Shown here piece by piece: positions 21,800 to 35,429 of a stretch of DNA of 64,000 bases; within the stretch, counting starts at the first letter, position 1, and every line of letters starts with the position of its first letter. This stretch comes from Wyeomyia smithii. Lineage: Eukaryota > Arthropoda > Insecta > Diptera > Culicidae. The notes below the pieces were generated by a model. It searched no databases. It had not been told where the DNA came from and saw only the letters and a program-made list of their open reading frames with translations. The stretch covers positions 171,420,912 to 171,484,911 of the forward strand of contig NC_073696.1 of assembly GCF_029784165.1 (NCBI RefSeq), written 5' to 3'. Position numbers and translations under genes: made by a program.

Positions 21800-24700
21800 C
21801 TGTTTACATAGTTGACGTAACAACCAACACCATCATTGCGAGAAAAACGCGATTTTGTTATTTTAACCCAAATAGTTACTTTGAGATACAATTCCAACAA
21901 AATAGTCTGTCAATTTTATGAAGATTGATGTTTGAATAGAGGCCCCAAGGATTATACGAATCTGCCCATGGTAATTAATCCAGAAAAACCGCTACGCCAG
22001 TTTATCTGAATAAACATGCATTTTTCTCGCAGATTGTTCGCATAGCTTGGCGTAAAAACTCGACTACTTCCTACTCTGCCTCGCAGTTGAATTAGTTTTG
22101 TCAATCGTGTTTCGGTCAAACGTTAGTTATTGTCTATCAGCAGTTTCAATTAGACAAATACGCACAAACACATATACAAACCCACACACAAACACATGCA
22201 CAAAAACTTACATTTACGCTAAGGTGGCTAATCGTTACAAGGAAAAACGCAAACTTGACAGCACAGAGCCAGAACAAACTTTTTTTTTGTTCAATTTAGG
22301 CCCCCAGACAACGCTAAACCTGCCAAATATGGATTACTCGAGCCTCTGATTGGTGCATTACATATTCATGTACATGAATTTGTATGAAAATTAGTATAGG
22401 AAAAAAATTTCGCATGTTTCTTCCTAAAGAGCTATCGATCAATCCACTTCCGGTAGTGTCAGGATTGTTTGGGGCCCCAAATAGAACCATCAGAACGTTC
22501 TGGCAAATCGATTAAATTTACCCACCGTAATATACACACACTTTTTAATTATTTCATCTGATGCAAATATCCACTAGTAGGGGGAAAGTGGTGACTTTAG
22601 ACCTTCCTGAGGCTGAGTGTTTGTAAAAATATTACAGTAAAAAATACAATACAAGAAATCAATCCCCCTTTCCCCTTTTCTCCTTTCCATGGAATATTTG
22701 TCGAATTAAACGGCTTAACTTAGACAAACAGACAGTAGTTAGACAGTCAAGTAGAACGACTTAACGTAGACAATTGCACCTTGTATGGAGTGACGCCAGT
22801 TTTTGCAACCAATTGGCAGTTACGCCAAAACGTTTTTCCAATATTTCTCAAAAGTTTTAGAACAAAATAGTTTTCTTTTCATTTGTAGGGTATGTATCTT
22901 AGGGAAAGGAAGCTGAATCAACGAAAAAGTGCATTTTAGTATTGAAGGCTTAATTTCATCAGGCTTCGAAACTGTGTGAGCATAAAATGAAAATAAAATT
23001 TGTATCGGCCTAATTATGTCCGAAAAGAAAATAATGATTGTGCGTAAAACGAAATAGAGGGAGGCACGATGTCGTAACCGTAGGTACAACTCTGTTTGTA
23101 TTATAGCGGATGTACAAATGTGAATATAAAATTATCTTTTGTTTCGTTGTCTACCACGGCGTTTTGCTTATATGATGTATGATAACACTGGTCGACAAAA
23201 GTGCAAAAAAAGTTGCTCCAAACTCAAAAAAGTGACCTTGCAAATATTATTGCTTTTTAAACATTTCAGTGAATTTTGGTGTCCCTATAAGACGCGGAAG
23301 TGCGTCAAAGGCTGAAGATTAACGTTTGCTTACGGAAAAACTGATTTAAGTCTCTGGCAAAGTTATCTTTTCTAGGGGTATCAAAACTGATAGGAATGTT
23401 TAAAAACCTACAATCTTTCTTTTTTTTTTCAAATTTGAGTACTAGTTGACGATAGATTGCAAGAAGTTTAACAGCTCGAAACCCTATTTCATGTCACTCG
23501 TGCATTAATGAAAAAGTATAATAATGACTGACATTACAATGGAGAAATTAGATAAATCAGAAAAACAAGCAAGGAGATTTGTTAATTCTCGATTTTAACA
23601 ACTCTTGTTAACATTTAAGTTCGAAGCTGTTTTTTACAAACATTAAAAGTCAGCAGAGGTAAAGCAAAAGAATCATCGTTGAGCGCAATTACTTACAAAT
23701 AACTTGAATCAGAGGAAAAATATTTAGCATTCAAAACGGAACTCTATTTCCGTTTGGTGGTTCCCCATAGAGGGTTGCATTTCAATAAGGAGTGTATGGA
23801 CTCATTAACATAGACTTTTGATGCCAATGTATTTTCAAGACAACCAGTGATGCGATGTGGTAACATTGTTAGCTCTGTTTTTATTAATAGAGGAAATCAC
23901 GAAGTGATAATGATATGAATTCATCAATATAACAGTAATTTTGTTCATTTATTTTTCAGATAGTATAGAGAACCACCTACTAGGATAGTTTGTTGCGATA
24001 AGTTTACTTTTATATTATGTGCGATACACGTTTGTCCAATTTTCATTGAATTTCAGACTAAATCTTCCTCCAACAACGCAAACAGAAGCTCTCATGTATG
24101 AGGTGTGGCATCAGTTATGCTACTTCTTACAACATGAGCACCTATTTGGATAGCGTTGAGAAAGAATAGAAGAGATGGCTGAATGTGTTTTTTTAGAAAT
24201 TAAAAATTGATAACATTTGATATTATCTAAAGAATGTTTGTACCCCTAGTTGGATCGGAGGTCATAGTTTCGTGAACACCGAGCAGGGACTTTTCATCGA
24301 AAACAAAAAGACCTTACGCGTTTTCACGTCTGGCTGATATCAACTGTAAATGTGTGAGTTGACATGCAATGGAAATTTACTTGGGTTGGAAAAATGTTAT
24401 TGTATTTCAATACTGCTAAAATGTTATTGTTGGTTAAAACATCGTTCATTCTCATGAACTTCAATGTGCGTCTAAAATGTCACCGCAATCGCTAGTATGG
24501 CCATTATCTTAACATCAACAAAAATCAAAATTAAAGTTACATATTTTTAAATCTTTTATGAGACGGAAAACTTAGAGTACTATCAGAAACAAATTGTTAT
24601 TTCGATTGAAATTTGTTTTGCGAAGTAGTTTTTTATGCATTGGCAATCTTGCTTGAAAATAGCGTTTTGATTCAACTTGCCAAAAATACAAAAAAATGCA

Positions 24701-25860
24701 TTTTGGAGCATTCGGATCAATGTATCTCGCGATTAATTATTTCAAGCGAATTAAAATAAAAAGTTGACAGAGGAAAAACTCTTGAGATAGAATCATGAAT
24801 CTGCGGGTCTAGTCAACATCAAGACTAAATTTCATGACTTTAAGGTTTCACCAAAATGTTAAGTTTTTCCATGGTTATCTCAGATATACCTACCAAGAGA
24901 AGTCTGAATAACAAACGTTAAAACATCCTAAGTAAATGGAGACAAAATCAGATATAATGAGCTGTACATTCGTGAAAAAATAGAAGTCTAATTAAGTAAA
25001 ATTAAATCGTAAAACAGATTTGTTACAATCTTTTTGACTCCTTTTTAAAAGTGACTTTAAAAATTAGTCCACCTGGAAATTTTATTTTGAAATGGTCTCT
25101 CAGGGAATAAAATTATTCAAAAAATACTTTTAAGGAAAAAAAAAGGTTGAAAAATTATTAACGAAAAAATCGTTCCCTTCCAGTTGATCGCGAGATCTAG
25201 GTTGATTCATCGAGCAAACCATTGTACGCTCGGATCTCGGCTGAAATAAACTTTGGGATACGAAAACTAATGATGGTTGGCTACGAAATGTTGTGAAATA
25301 ATGCTTTAATGCCGCATAACTGAAATTTGTTATACTGGAAATGAAGCTTCACCTCAAAACGTGTATCATTTGTAACAATTGGCGCGGCGCATGCAACAAA
25401 TTTTCAAATTTTTCTCCATAGTTTACGTCCTTTTATAATCATTACCAATCTCTGAACTTCTTCATTGACAACTTGTCAGCCGCTGTATTGAATAGAATTT
25501 CAAGCTATAGCTGATATAAACTAAAACGTAATTAAATTGTTAACTGAATAGCGGTCGAAGTGGAAACGAGACGTGATAACGCAATTGGTATAAAACGACT
25601 ACCACAACGCTTGCGCGTAAGAGTCGGAAAGTGGCTTACTAACACATCTTCATTTCAAATTTTAGAAGAAACTTTGATATGACTCGTATATAAATTTTGA
25701 ATGTGTATTTTTTTAAATATCGTTAACATGTGCGTTTTCTATTTGATGTGCGAAACTAAACTGATAAGGCAGAAGAACATCGTGCTCCAGCTTGATTTAA
25801 TATTTGTTCAGTGCACTTCAGGCCTCGTGTGAGTTTATATAAACGAATAATACCAGTTTT
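21800..25860. other. intronic, no gene recognised
   Basis: AT-rich. It includes a short CA-rich stretch (22155-22210) and low-complexity A/T runs. The ORFs at 22098-22349 and 22820-23089 have no recognisable feature. Confidence 0.5.
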
Positions 25861-25865
25861 TCTGG

Positions 25866-27315
<1,450 letters not shown>

Positions 27316-27319
27316 TTCG

Positions 27320-29590
27320 GTCGATGCGCGCTGAACGGAGAAGCAGTTTGTAGCAATTTACCTAAGTATTTATTACATAATTTATTACATTCAACGATAT
27401 GAAGCTGGTTGCAAATGCCTAAAAAATCGATGTAAACCCGATCATTTCATTTTCAAATGCCTAAAATTGCGAAAACTTCACGGCAGAAGGATGTTTTCTT
27501 CAAATTCACTACTACTACAAATTTGTACTCTAAAAAGATCGACGATGATCGAAAATATAATTAGTCCGCAATATTTTTAAACTCGGTTACAGATATAGAG
27601 GTGGGCCAAAATACAGACATGGTACTTCAAAATGTGTTTTTAATACTTCGTAAAAATTTTGATATTTCTAGGATATTTTCAAATGAGTTGTACTGTTGAA
27701 GTTGGGTATACACTTTGCCCTCACCAATCATACCACTGTTGAGCAGGTTGTTGAGGTATTTATGTTAAAAAATTATGTTTTTTCAATAAATTGTGCACTT
27801 CCTAAAGCTCCTACTCTAATAATCATAATGAAATAAATAAATAAATATACCTTTAATATACAGAAACATCAAAGCCTTTTTTTCTTTCAAGTTAAGGTAA
27901 ATTGTCTATTTTTCCCGAACTACTTTTAGGTAGTATATTAACAAACACCGCTAGTTTCCGCTGGATGGGTACAAATTTCTCTTCAATACAATGTCGTTTG
28001 TATTCCATAAACTACACTGTAATAGGCACGTCGGCAGCTATACCCAGGCTGCATCTGTGATTCACTTTCTTGTCTGTATAAAAACGAATTTATTATTTTC
28101 TTTGTTTTGCTAAATCCCGTTTCTGTAGACGCTAGCATCTGTTGCTGCAAGCAATATATAGCATTTGGCGCCGGTTTTAGCCCACGCACATGTGATGAAA
28201 AATGTAAGTAGGTCTTCCCTTCCGATTACGAAAATCTACTGAATGAATGAAAATAACACTCGTTCATACCTGATTATAAAACAGCACTAGATAATGTTCC
28301 TCACAGACAAAATTACTTATTAGTAAAAAAAAGTGTTGGTGTTAAATAATCTCTGGAATAATTCTGTCACATTTTTGTTAGACTTTCGTGATCGGGATGT
28401 CTACATATAGCTAACGTTGTCTATTCAGTGTACATCGTGTACATTCACTAATACTGTCGTGACTACGCAGGCTGTATGCAATTTAAAAAAATTGAAATTC
28501 GCAAAGTAGAAATAGTTTTTCACCCACTCAAAATATTATAACCCAGTGAGTATATCTTTTATTTTTTTTTTAATTCCGTTTGGTCAAACGAGTGTTATTG
28601 GTAAATATCATTCGACCAATGTTTTTTGATTTTGTCCTATTTTGAGGTTTGCAGTTGGTATACGATCTGTGATAACCATCGTAGGTTATCATTATCTGCA
28701 CAATGTACAAATCATGCAAAACAAATGAGCCAGTTTTTTCGAATTTATTATGTTGAAACAGGACGAAAAGCTAGTCTAAATAGTACTCAGTTTATATTTA
28801 TTACATTGCACGTCAAGCAAAGTTATAGCATATATCATAACTCATATTTTTTTCTGCTCAAACCGTTTTCAAGTCGAATTGAAGTTCTTCGTGGATACTT
28901 TCCATGAAAGATACACTACCGGAGCAGCATCCGTCAGGATGCACTGTAGCACTGATTTAATTATGGTAGAATTTTCTTCGTGGACTTTCTTTCTAAGTTG
29001 TTAAGTAATTTGACCTTTATTGGATATTGAGTGCGGAGTTGCATATTCTTGTCTAGAACTACGGTGTGATATTATTGCTTGCCTATACTTATATGTGACG
29101 GATTTCGCGCAAACTCGAGTAGCACTTTCTCAAAATTCAATGAAATTGTGGGTGTGTAGGCCCTGCTAAAATACGTTACTTTGCATCATATATATTTTTT
29201 TAAATTTATTAGACTAATGTTTGAAAAAATTAAGTCAGGTAAATTTATAATTTTCCGTTATAACATACAGTTACAGTATATGCAAATTTGTGAAAAACAT
29301 GCGCAAATGATATCTTTGTTATCATTTTGCTGAAAAATTTATTTGGTTTTGTTTGAAAAAGGGTATTTTATACTACTTATATTCGAACATTTATGATACA
29401 CATTTCGTATGAATATATGGTTATTTTTCCTTTTTTTTTAATTTTTATTTCAACTCTGAGTTGCGACAAGCAATTTGTTTTGTGTTTTGAACTGAAAATC
29501 TTGTCCTTGATCTGAAGAATAAAATTTATAGAATTATCTCCAATTATCAGCAGTCTACTGTTTCACAACATTTAGTACCGCTTCATAGAT
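27320..29590. other. intronic, no gene recognised
   Basis: AT-rich sequence with short ORFs (27983-28189 minus, 28626-28907 plus) that show no domain. Confidence 0.5.
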
Positions 29591-30022
29591 TCCTGGAGTA
29601 CTTCGTGATAAGGTCGTATGTCTGAATGTGAAATGCGAAACAAAAGACGCGCGAGCAAGTGTTGGCATTGTTTGCCTGGTCGAGTGAAGGTTCAAGGTCG
29701 CCCGCCTTTGTGCAACTGTTTCGCATCGTGGCTGTTCGCTGGTGCGTGAGCCGATTTGACTGCTAAGTAATTTGTGCTACAGCAGTGGACGAGAATCTCA
29801 ACACAAAGGAGGAAAAAGAAGAAGCCAACAGTTGACAGCGAGTTGTGTCGCTGTGCTGAGTGATCACACACCCGGCTCGCTGCTGGTGGCTGTTTGGAGC
29901 TGCTGTATTGGTGCTGCTGGCTGTAACGGCTGCAGCTTCGACCGTTCGGACAACCAACCCTGCTGAAAGGAGAAGTAAAGAGGTACGTGTTCTGTCGGCG
30001 CTAGTGCGCTAGATTTAGCGCG

Positions 30023-31078
30023 ATGGATGTAGATCCCTCGCCTCCCGTGCCACCATCCCCGAACCCCTCCGACCCTGTCCCTCCTGCCAACCCTTCCTCT
30101 GTTAATTCTCCAGTCCCCCCTTGCCGCCCCAGGCTTTACCCGGACGGATCTCAGGGCAGCTTTACTGTTTTCTTTCGGCCAAAAGCAGGACCGAAATCGA
30201 AACCGTTAAACATCCTGCAGATTTCGAAAGACCTGACGGAGGGGTACAAGGCCGTGACCGAAATCTCCAAGGTCAGACCCAACAAGCTCCGTGTCGTGGT
30301 CAGCGACCTGGAACAGGCCAACGCTATTGCTCGCTCCGAGCTTTTCACACGCGAGTATCGCGTTTATATACCCGCACGAGACGTGGAGATCGACGGTGTC
30401 ATAACCGATTCGAGTCTGTCGGTCGAGTGTATCTTGGCAAGCGGTTTTGGCTGCTTCAAAAATGCTTTGTGTCACGACGTAAAAGTAAAGATCATAGATT
30501 GCAAGCAATTGCGGTCTGTGTCTCTTGTCAACGGCACAAAAGTGTACACTCCGTCAGACTCGTTTCGTGTTACGTTTGCCGGATCTGCTCTCCCTAGCCA
30601 CGTCTCGATCGATCGGGTTCGTCTGCCTGTGCGATTGTATGTACCCCGTGTTATGAATTGCACCAATTGCAAGCAGCTAGGCCACACAGCCGCCTACTGC
30701 TGCAATAAGGCACGGTGTAGCAAGTGTGGAGAAACTCATGCGGACGATTCTTGCAGTGTAAATGCTGAAAAAAGTATTCACTGCGGGGAAAATCAGCATG
30801 AGCTCTCCACATGCCCGGTGTACATGCAGCGCAGAGATAAAATCAAGCGGTCACTTAAGGAGCGTTCAAAGCTATCTTACGCTGAGATGCTGAAGAAGAC
30901 CTTGACCACTTCTACCATAACATCGAACCCCTTTGATCTGTTGTCCTCTGATGAAACCGATTCTGACGATTCACCAGCGGGAACAACTTATGCCAATCCT
31001 GGGGCGTCTAGAAAGAGGAGAATATTTCCTCTCCTAAACTTCCCCGAAAAGGTCCTAAGATTTCCCAAAGTGAAATGA
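30023..31078 (+). CDS. non-LTR ORF1, Gag-like nucleic-acid-binding protein
   Basis: This 351-codon frame has a Pro-rich N-terminus (residues 1-40), a central domain with conserved-looking RPKAGPKSKPLN and RVYIPARDVEIDG stretches, and C-terminal zinc knuckles. Knuckle 1 is C213-C216-H221-C226 (CX2CX4HX4C). Knuckle 2 is C232-C235-H239-C244. Knuckle 3 has lost its first Cys (S-I-H-C254...H259...C264). Such proteins bind element RNA in the RNP. A frame change near 31015 appears to have shortened it: another frame continues with plausible Gag-tail residues to a stop near 31188. The ORF is otherwise intact, unlike ORF2. Confidence 0.8.
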   Translation: MDVDPSPPVPPSPNPSDPVPPANPSSVNSPVPPCRPRLYPDGSQGSFTVFFRPKAGPKSKPLNILQISKDLTEGYKAVTEISKVRPNKLRVVVSDLEQANAIARSELFTREYRVYIPARDVEIDGVITDSSLSVECILASGFGCFKNALCHDVKVKIIDCKQLRSVSLVNGTKVYTPSDSFRVTFAGSALPSHVSIDRVRLPVRLYVPRVMNCTNCKQLGHTAAYCCNKARCSKCGETHADDSCSVNAEKSIHCGENQHELSTCPVYMQRRDKIKRSLKERSKLSYAEMLKKTLTTSTITSNPFDLLSSDETDSDDSPAGTTYANPGASRKRRIFPLLNFPEKVLRFPKVK

Positions 31079-31372
31079 AAGTTACAAACAAACCAAACAG
31101 TGCTGCGGAAAAACCGAAGCAAACTCCTCCTGGGCTTGCAAATTTAAAGTCCCAGAAGGAGTTCCCAGTACTGCCAGGAACATCTTAAACCCCAGTTGTT
31201 CCTTTTGCACTCCCAGTTGATGAAACAAACTCTGGATTAGTGAAATTTTCTGACATTGTGGACTGGATTTTTGAAACTTTCAATGTACCCGATCCAATTA
31301 AAATTTTTCTTACAGCATTCCTCCCAACAGTTAGATCATTTTTGAAGCAGTTGACTGCCCAATGGCCCCTCC

Positions 31373-34300
31373 TTGCAGCGATTGTATCCTTCGATGCCTA
31401 ATTCATCTGCGTATACGAAGGATTCTATCTCTGTCTTACAGTGGAATTGTAGAAGTATTTTACCAAAAATGGATTCATTTAAAGTTTTAATAAATAGAAA
31501 CAAAGGCGATGCATTTTCCCTTTGTGAAACTTGGCTTACTTCAAATATTGATCTCAACTTCCATGATTTTAATATTATTCGCCTTGATCGAGACACCCCA
31601 TATGGAGGAGTACTTTTAGGGATCAAAAAGTGCTATTCTTTCTATCGTATTAACCTCCCCTCGATTCCAGGCATCGAAGTTGTCGCATGTCAAATGACAA
31701 TACAAGGTAAAGAGCTTTGTATTGCCTCAATATATATTCCTCCCAGAGCACAGGTTGGGCAACGGTTGCTCTTTGATTTTATAGAACTTCTTCCCTCGCC
31801 ACGTTTGATTTTGGGAGACTTCAACTCTCATGGTGTGGCTTGGGGTTCCCCCTACAATGATAACCGCTCCTCTTTAATCTATAACCTTTGCGATGACTTC
31901 GACATGACTATTTTGAACAACGGTGAAATGACACTATCCCGAAACCTCCAGCGCGCCCAAGCGCTTTGGATCTATCCTTATGTTCGACGTCGCTACGGTT
32001 GGATTGCACATGGAAGGTAATCCTCGATCCTCACGGTAGCGACCATCTGCCTATTCTTATTTCAATTACTAACGGTTCAACTCGCATGCGACCAATTGAC
32101 ATTCCGTAAGACCTCACACGGAATGTCGATTGGAAGTTATACGAGGAAATGATTTCAAAAGCGGTCGAGTCGATTCAACATCACCCACCACTTGAAGAAT
32201 ACAACCTCCTCGCGGGCTTAATCCTCGAAGCCGCGTTGCAAGCCCAAACGAAGAAATATCCCGGCGTAACGATCAAAGAGCGGCCTCCAACTCCGTGGTG
32301 GGACAAAGAGTGCTCCGATGTCTACACGCAAAGATCCGACGCATTTTTGGCCTTCCAGAAGGGAGGTATACCCGACGACTATATACGGTATTCGGAGCTT
32401 AATACCAAGCTTAAAAGCCTGGCTAAAGCAAAGAAACGAGGATATTGACGTCGGTTCGTGAACGAGACATCGATGAGCACTCTTTGGAACACAGCCCGAA
32501 GAATCGCGTAACGGTCACAAAAGCGAGGAATCTTCAAGTCGGTGGATATTTGATTTTGCCAGGAAAGTATATCCCGACTCTGTTCCTGAGCAAAACATTG
32601 TTCGCGATGCGTCTCCGGGCCACGACGCGATAGAATCACCTTTTACGATGGCAGAATTTTCAGTTGCCCTCCTGTCCTGTAACAATAACGCGCCTGGGTT
32701 AGATAGAATCAAATTCAACTTGTTGAAGAATCTACCCGGCAATGCCAAGAGGCGCTTGTTGAACTTGTTCAATAAGTTCCTGGAGCAAAACATTGTACCG
32801 CAGGATTGGAGGCAAGTGAAGGTGATCGCCATCCAAAAACCAGGGAAACCAGCTTCTGATCACAACTCTTATAGGCCGATTGCAATGCTATCCTGTATCC
32901 GGAAATTGATGGAAAAAATGATACTCCGTCGTTTAGACCATTGGGTCGAATCAAATGGTCTACTATCAGATACTCAATTTGGCTTCCGCCGTGCCAAAGG
33001 GACGAATGATTGTCTTGCGTTGCTTTCAACAGATATTCAGTTGGCGTATGCCCGCAAAGAACAAATGGCGTCTGCGTTCTTGGACATTAAGGGGGCTTTT
33101 GATTCCGTTTCTATTGACATTCTTTCGGGTAAACTTCACCGACAAGGATTTTCTCCAATTTTGAACAATTTTTTGCACAATTTGCTGTCCGAAAAGCACA
33201 TGCATTTTACGCACGGCGATTTGGCAACTTTTCGCATTAGCTACATGGGTCTTCCCCAGGGCTCATGTTTAAGCCCCCTTCTTTACAACTTTTATGTAAA
33301 TGACATCGACGAATGTCTGGCAAATTCATGCACGATAAGACAACTTGCAGACGACAGTGTAATCTCTGTTACAGGAGCCAAAGCTGCCGATTTGCAAGGA
33401 CCATTGCAAGATACCTTGGACAGTTTGTCTGCTTGGGCTTTACAGCTAGGTATCGAATTCTCTCCGGAGAAGACTGAGATAGTAGTTTTTTCTAGGAAGC
33501 ATGAACCTGCTCAGCTTCAAACACAATTAATGGGTAAAACGATTTCTCAGGTTTTGGTAGACAAATATCTTGGTGTCTGGTTCGACTCTAAAGGCACCTG
33601 GGGTTGTCACATCTGATGAAAAAATGTCAACAAAGAGTGAATTTTCTTCGTACAATAACCGGACAATGGTGGGGAGCCCACCCAGGAGACTTTATAAGGC
33701 TTTACCAAACAACGATATTGTCTGTCATTGAGTACGGGTGTTTCTGCTTCCGCTCCGCAGCAAACACACATTTGATCAAACTGGAGCGAATACAATATCG
33801 TTGTTTGCGTATCGCCTTGGGTTGCATGCAGTCGACCCATACGATGAGTTTGGAGGTCTTAGCTGGAGTACTACCATTGAAAAACCGCTTCTGGAGCCTG
33901 TCTTCTCGCATTCTTATCAAATGTGAGGTCTTGAACCGTCCTGTGATTGAAAATTTTGAAAGGTTAATCGAACTTAATTCTCAAACCCGTTTTATGACAT
34001 TGTATTTCAATCACATGTCCCATAATATTAACCCTTCTTCGAATATTCCAAATCGTGTCGACTTATCAAATACTTCTGATTCTACTGTGTTTTTCGATAC
34101 ATCCATGATAGAAGAAACTCGTGGAATCCCGGATCATTTACGCGTGCAGCAGACCCCAAAATTTTTTCCAATAAATATCGAAACATCAACTGCGACAATA
34201 TGTTCTACACTGACGGATCACTTCTTGATGGGTCCACTGGCTTCGGTATTTTCAATAACAATTTAACCGTCTCCCATAAGCTTGATAATCCTGCGTCTGT

Positions 34301-35051
34301 TTACGTCGCAGAATTGGCTGCAATTCAGTACACCCTAGGGATTATCGAAAAAATGCCCACGGACCATTATTTCATCTTTACGGACAGTCTCAGTTCCATT
34401 GAGGCTCTTCGATCGATGAAAGATGTTAAGCACTCTCCGTATTTCCTGGGGAAAATTCGGGAACATCTGAGTGCTTTATCCGAAAAATCGTATCAGATTA
34501 CCTTAGCGTGGGTCCCTTCTCACTGCTCGATACCGGGCAATGAGAAAGCGGACTCTTTGGCTAAGGTGGGCGCAACAAACGGTGGAATTTATGAAAGACC
34601 AATTGCCTTTAATGAATTTTTCTCATTTGTACGTCAGAATACGATCATCAGTTGGCAAAATGCTTGGACCAGAGGGGAACTGGGAAGGTGGTTACATTCC
34701 ATAATCCCCAAGGTGTCGACGAACCCGTGGTTCAAGGGGTTGGATGTAGGTCGGGATTTCATTTGCGTGATGTCCCGGCTTATGTCCAATCACTATAGAT
34801 TTGACGCGCATCTCCGTCGTGTTGGGCTCGGGGAGAGTGGTATCTGTGCCTGTGGTGAAGGTTATCACGACACAGAGCACGTTGTTTGGTCATGCCCTGT
34901 ACACCGTGACGCCAGGTCTGAATTAATAGCTTCCCTGCAGGCCGAAAGTAGGCAGCCGGCTGTTCCTGTTCGTGATGTCTTGGCGAGCCGTGACCTATCC
35001 TACATGTCCCTTATATACGTTTTCCTGAAATCCATCCACGCCCCAGTTTAA
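31373..35051 (+). pseudogene. non-LTR ORF2: APE endonuclease, reverse transcriptase, RNase H (broken)
   Basis: Domains in order are as follows. APE endonuclease, 31373-32020: QWNCRS, the CETW glutamate, GDFNSHG, with the GSDHLPI end already in another frame near 32040. A linker at 32149-32448 follows. RT, about 32520-33616: QFGFRRAKGTND, LDIKGAFDSV, GLPQGSCLSP, and LADDSV in place of the usual FADD. The RT thumb region is 33604-34190. RNase H is 34200-34600: FYTDGS, AELAAI, FTDSLSS, PGNEKAD, so all four acidic residues are present. A CACGEGYHDTEHVVWSCP block closes the ORF. I count at least three frame changes (near 31960, 32500, 34190) plus in-frame stops (32107 TAA, 32446 TGA, 33614 TGA). 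It cannot make one polyprotein. Confidence 0.85.
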
Positions 35052-35429
35052 TCCTATTTCTTCCGCCTACATCCAACCAAACGACAAGAACACGTTAAGA
35101 CCCCGGATCCGGAAACAGCAACTAGACCCGCACGATACTCTCAGGTCCCGAGGGAGACAACCCAATATGCCAGTCCGTAATGTCTTGGCCAGCAGCGGAA
35201 CATGTGCTTACCTATGGCAATGAAAACCATCATACAGTAAACCAGTGCTTTTAATGCAAAATATTATAGCTTTAAGTTACATGTAGTTTCAGCTCGTAGT
35301 CGGCAGCGAGGATAAAAAATTTGCTTTTAGTTATTAAGATACTTTAGAAAGTAAGCTACCAGATATAATTGGCGCCGTTAAACATTAAATTGTATCTGTG
35401 CCGTGTCAAATAAATTATAGATGAACAAA

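Larger units (their letters stand above)
29600..35429 (+). mobile_element. near full-length APE-RT-RNase H non-LTR retrotransposon (I/Loa-like)
   Basis: A GC-rich 5' UTR (start not defined, about 29600-29640) precedes ORF1 (30023) and a broken ORF2 (31373-35051). The 3' UTR of about 370 bp ends at a run of nine A residues near 35421-35429. RNase H downstream of RT, with an APE-type endonuclease at the front, is the layout of I-, Loa- and some R1-clade elements. A 5'-truncated relative lies at 16147-17408. No flanking target duplication was recognised. Confidence 0.8.

Noticed and set aside
30121..30687. Overlapping ORFs within non-LTR ORF1 (158, 100 and 71 codons)
   Set aside because: They are frame shadows of ORF1, whose zinc knuckles define the true frame.
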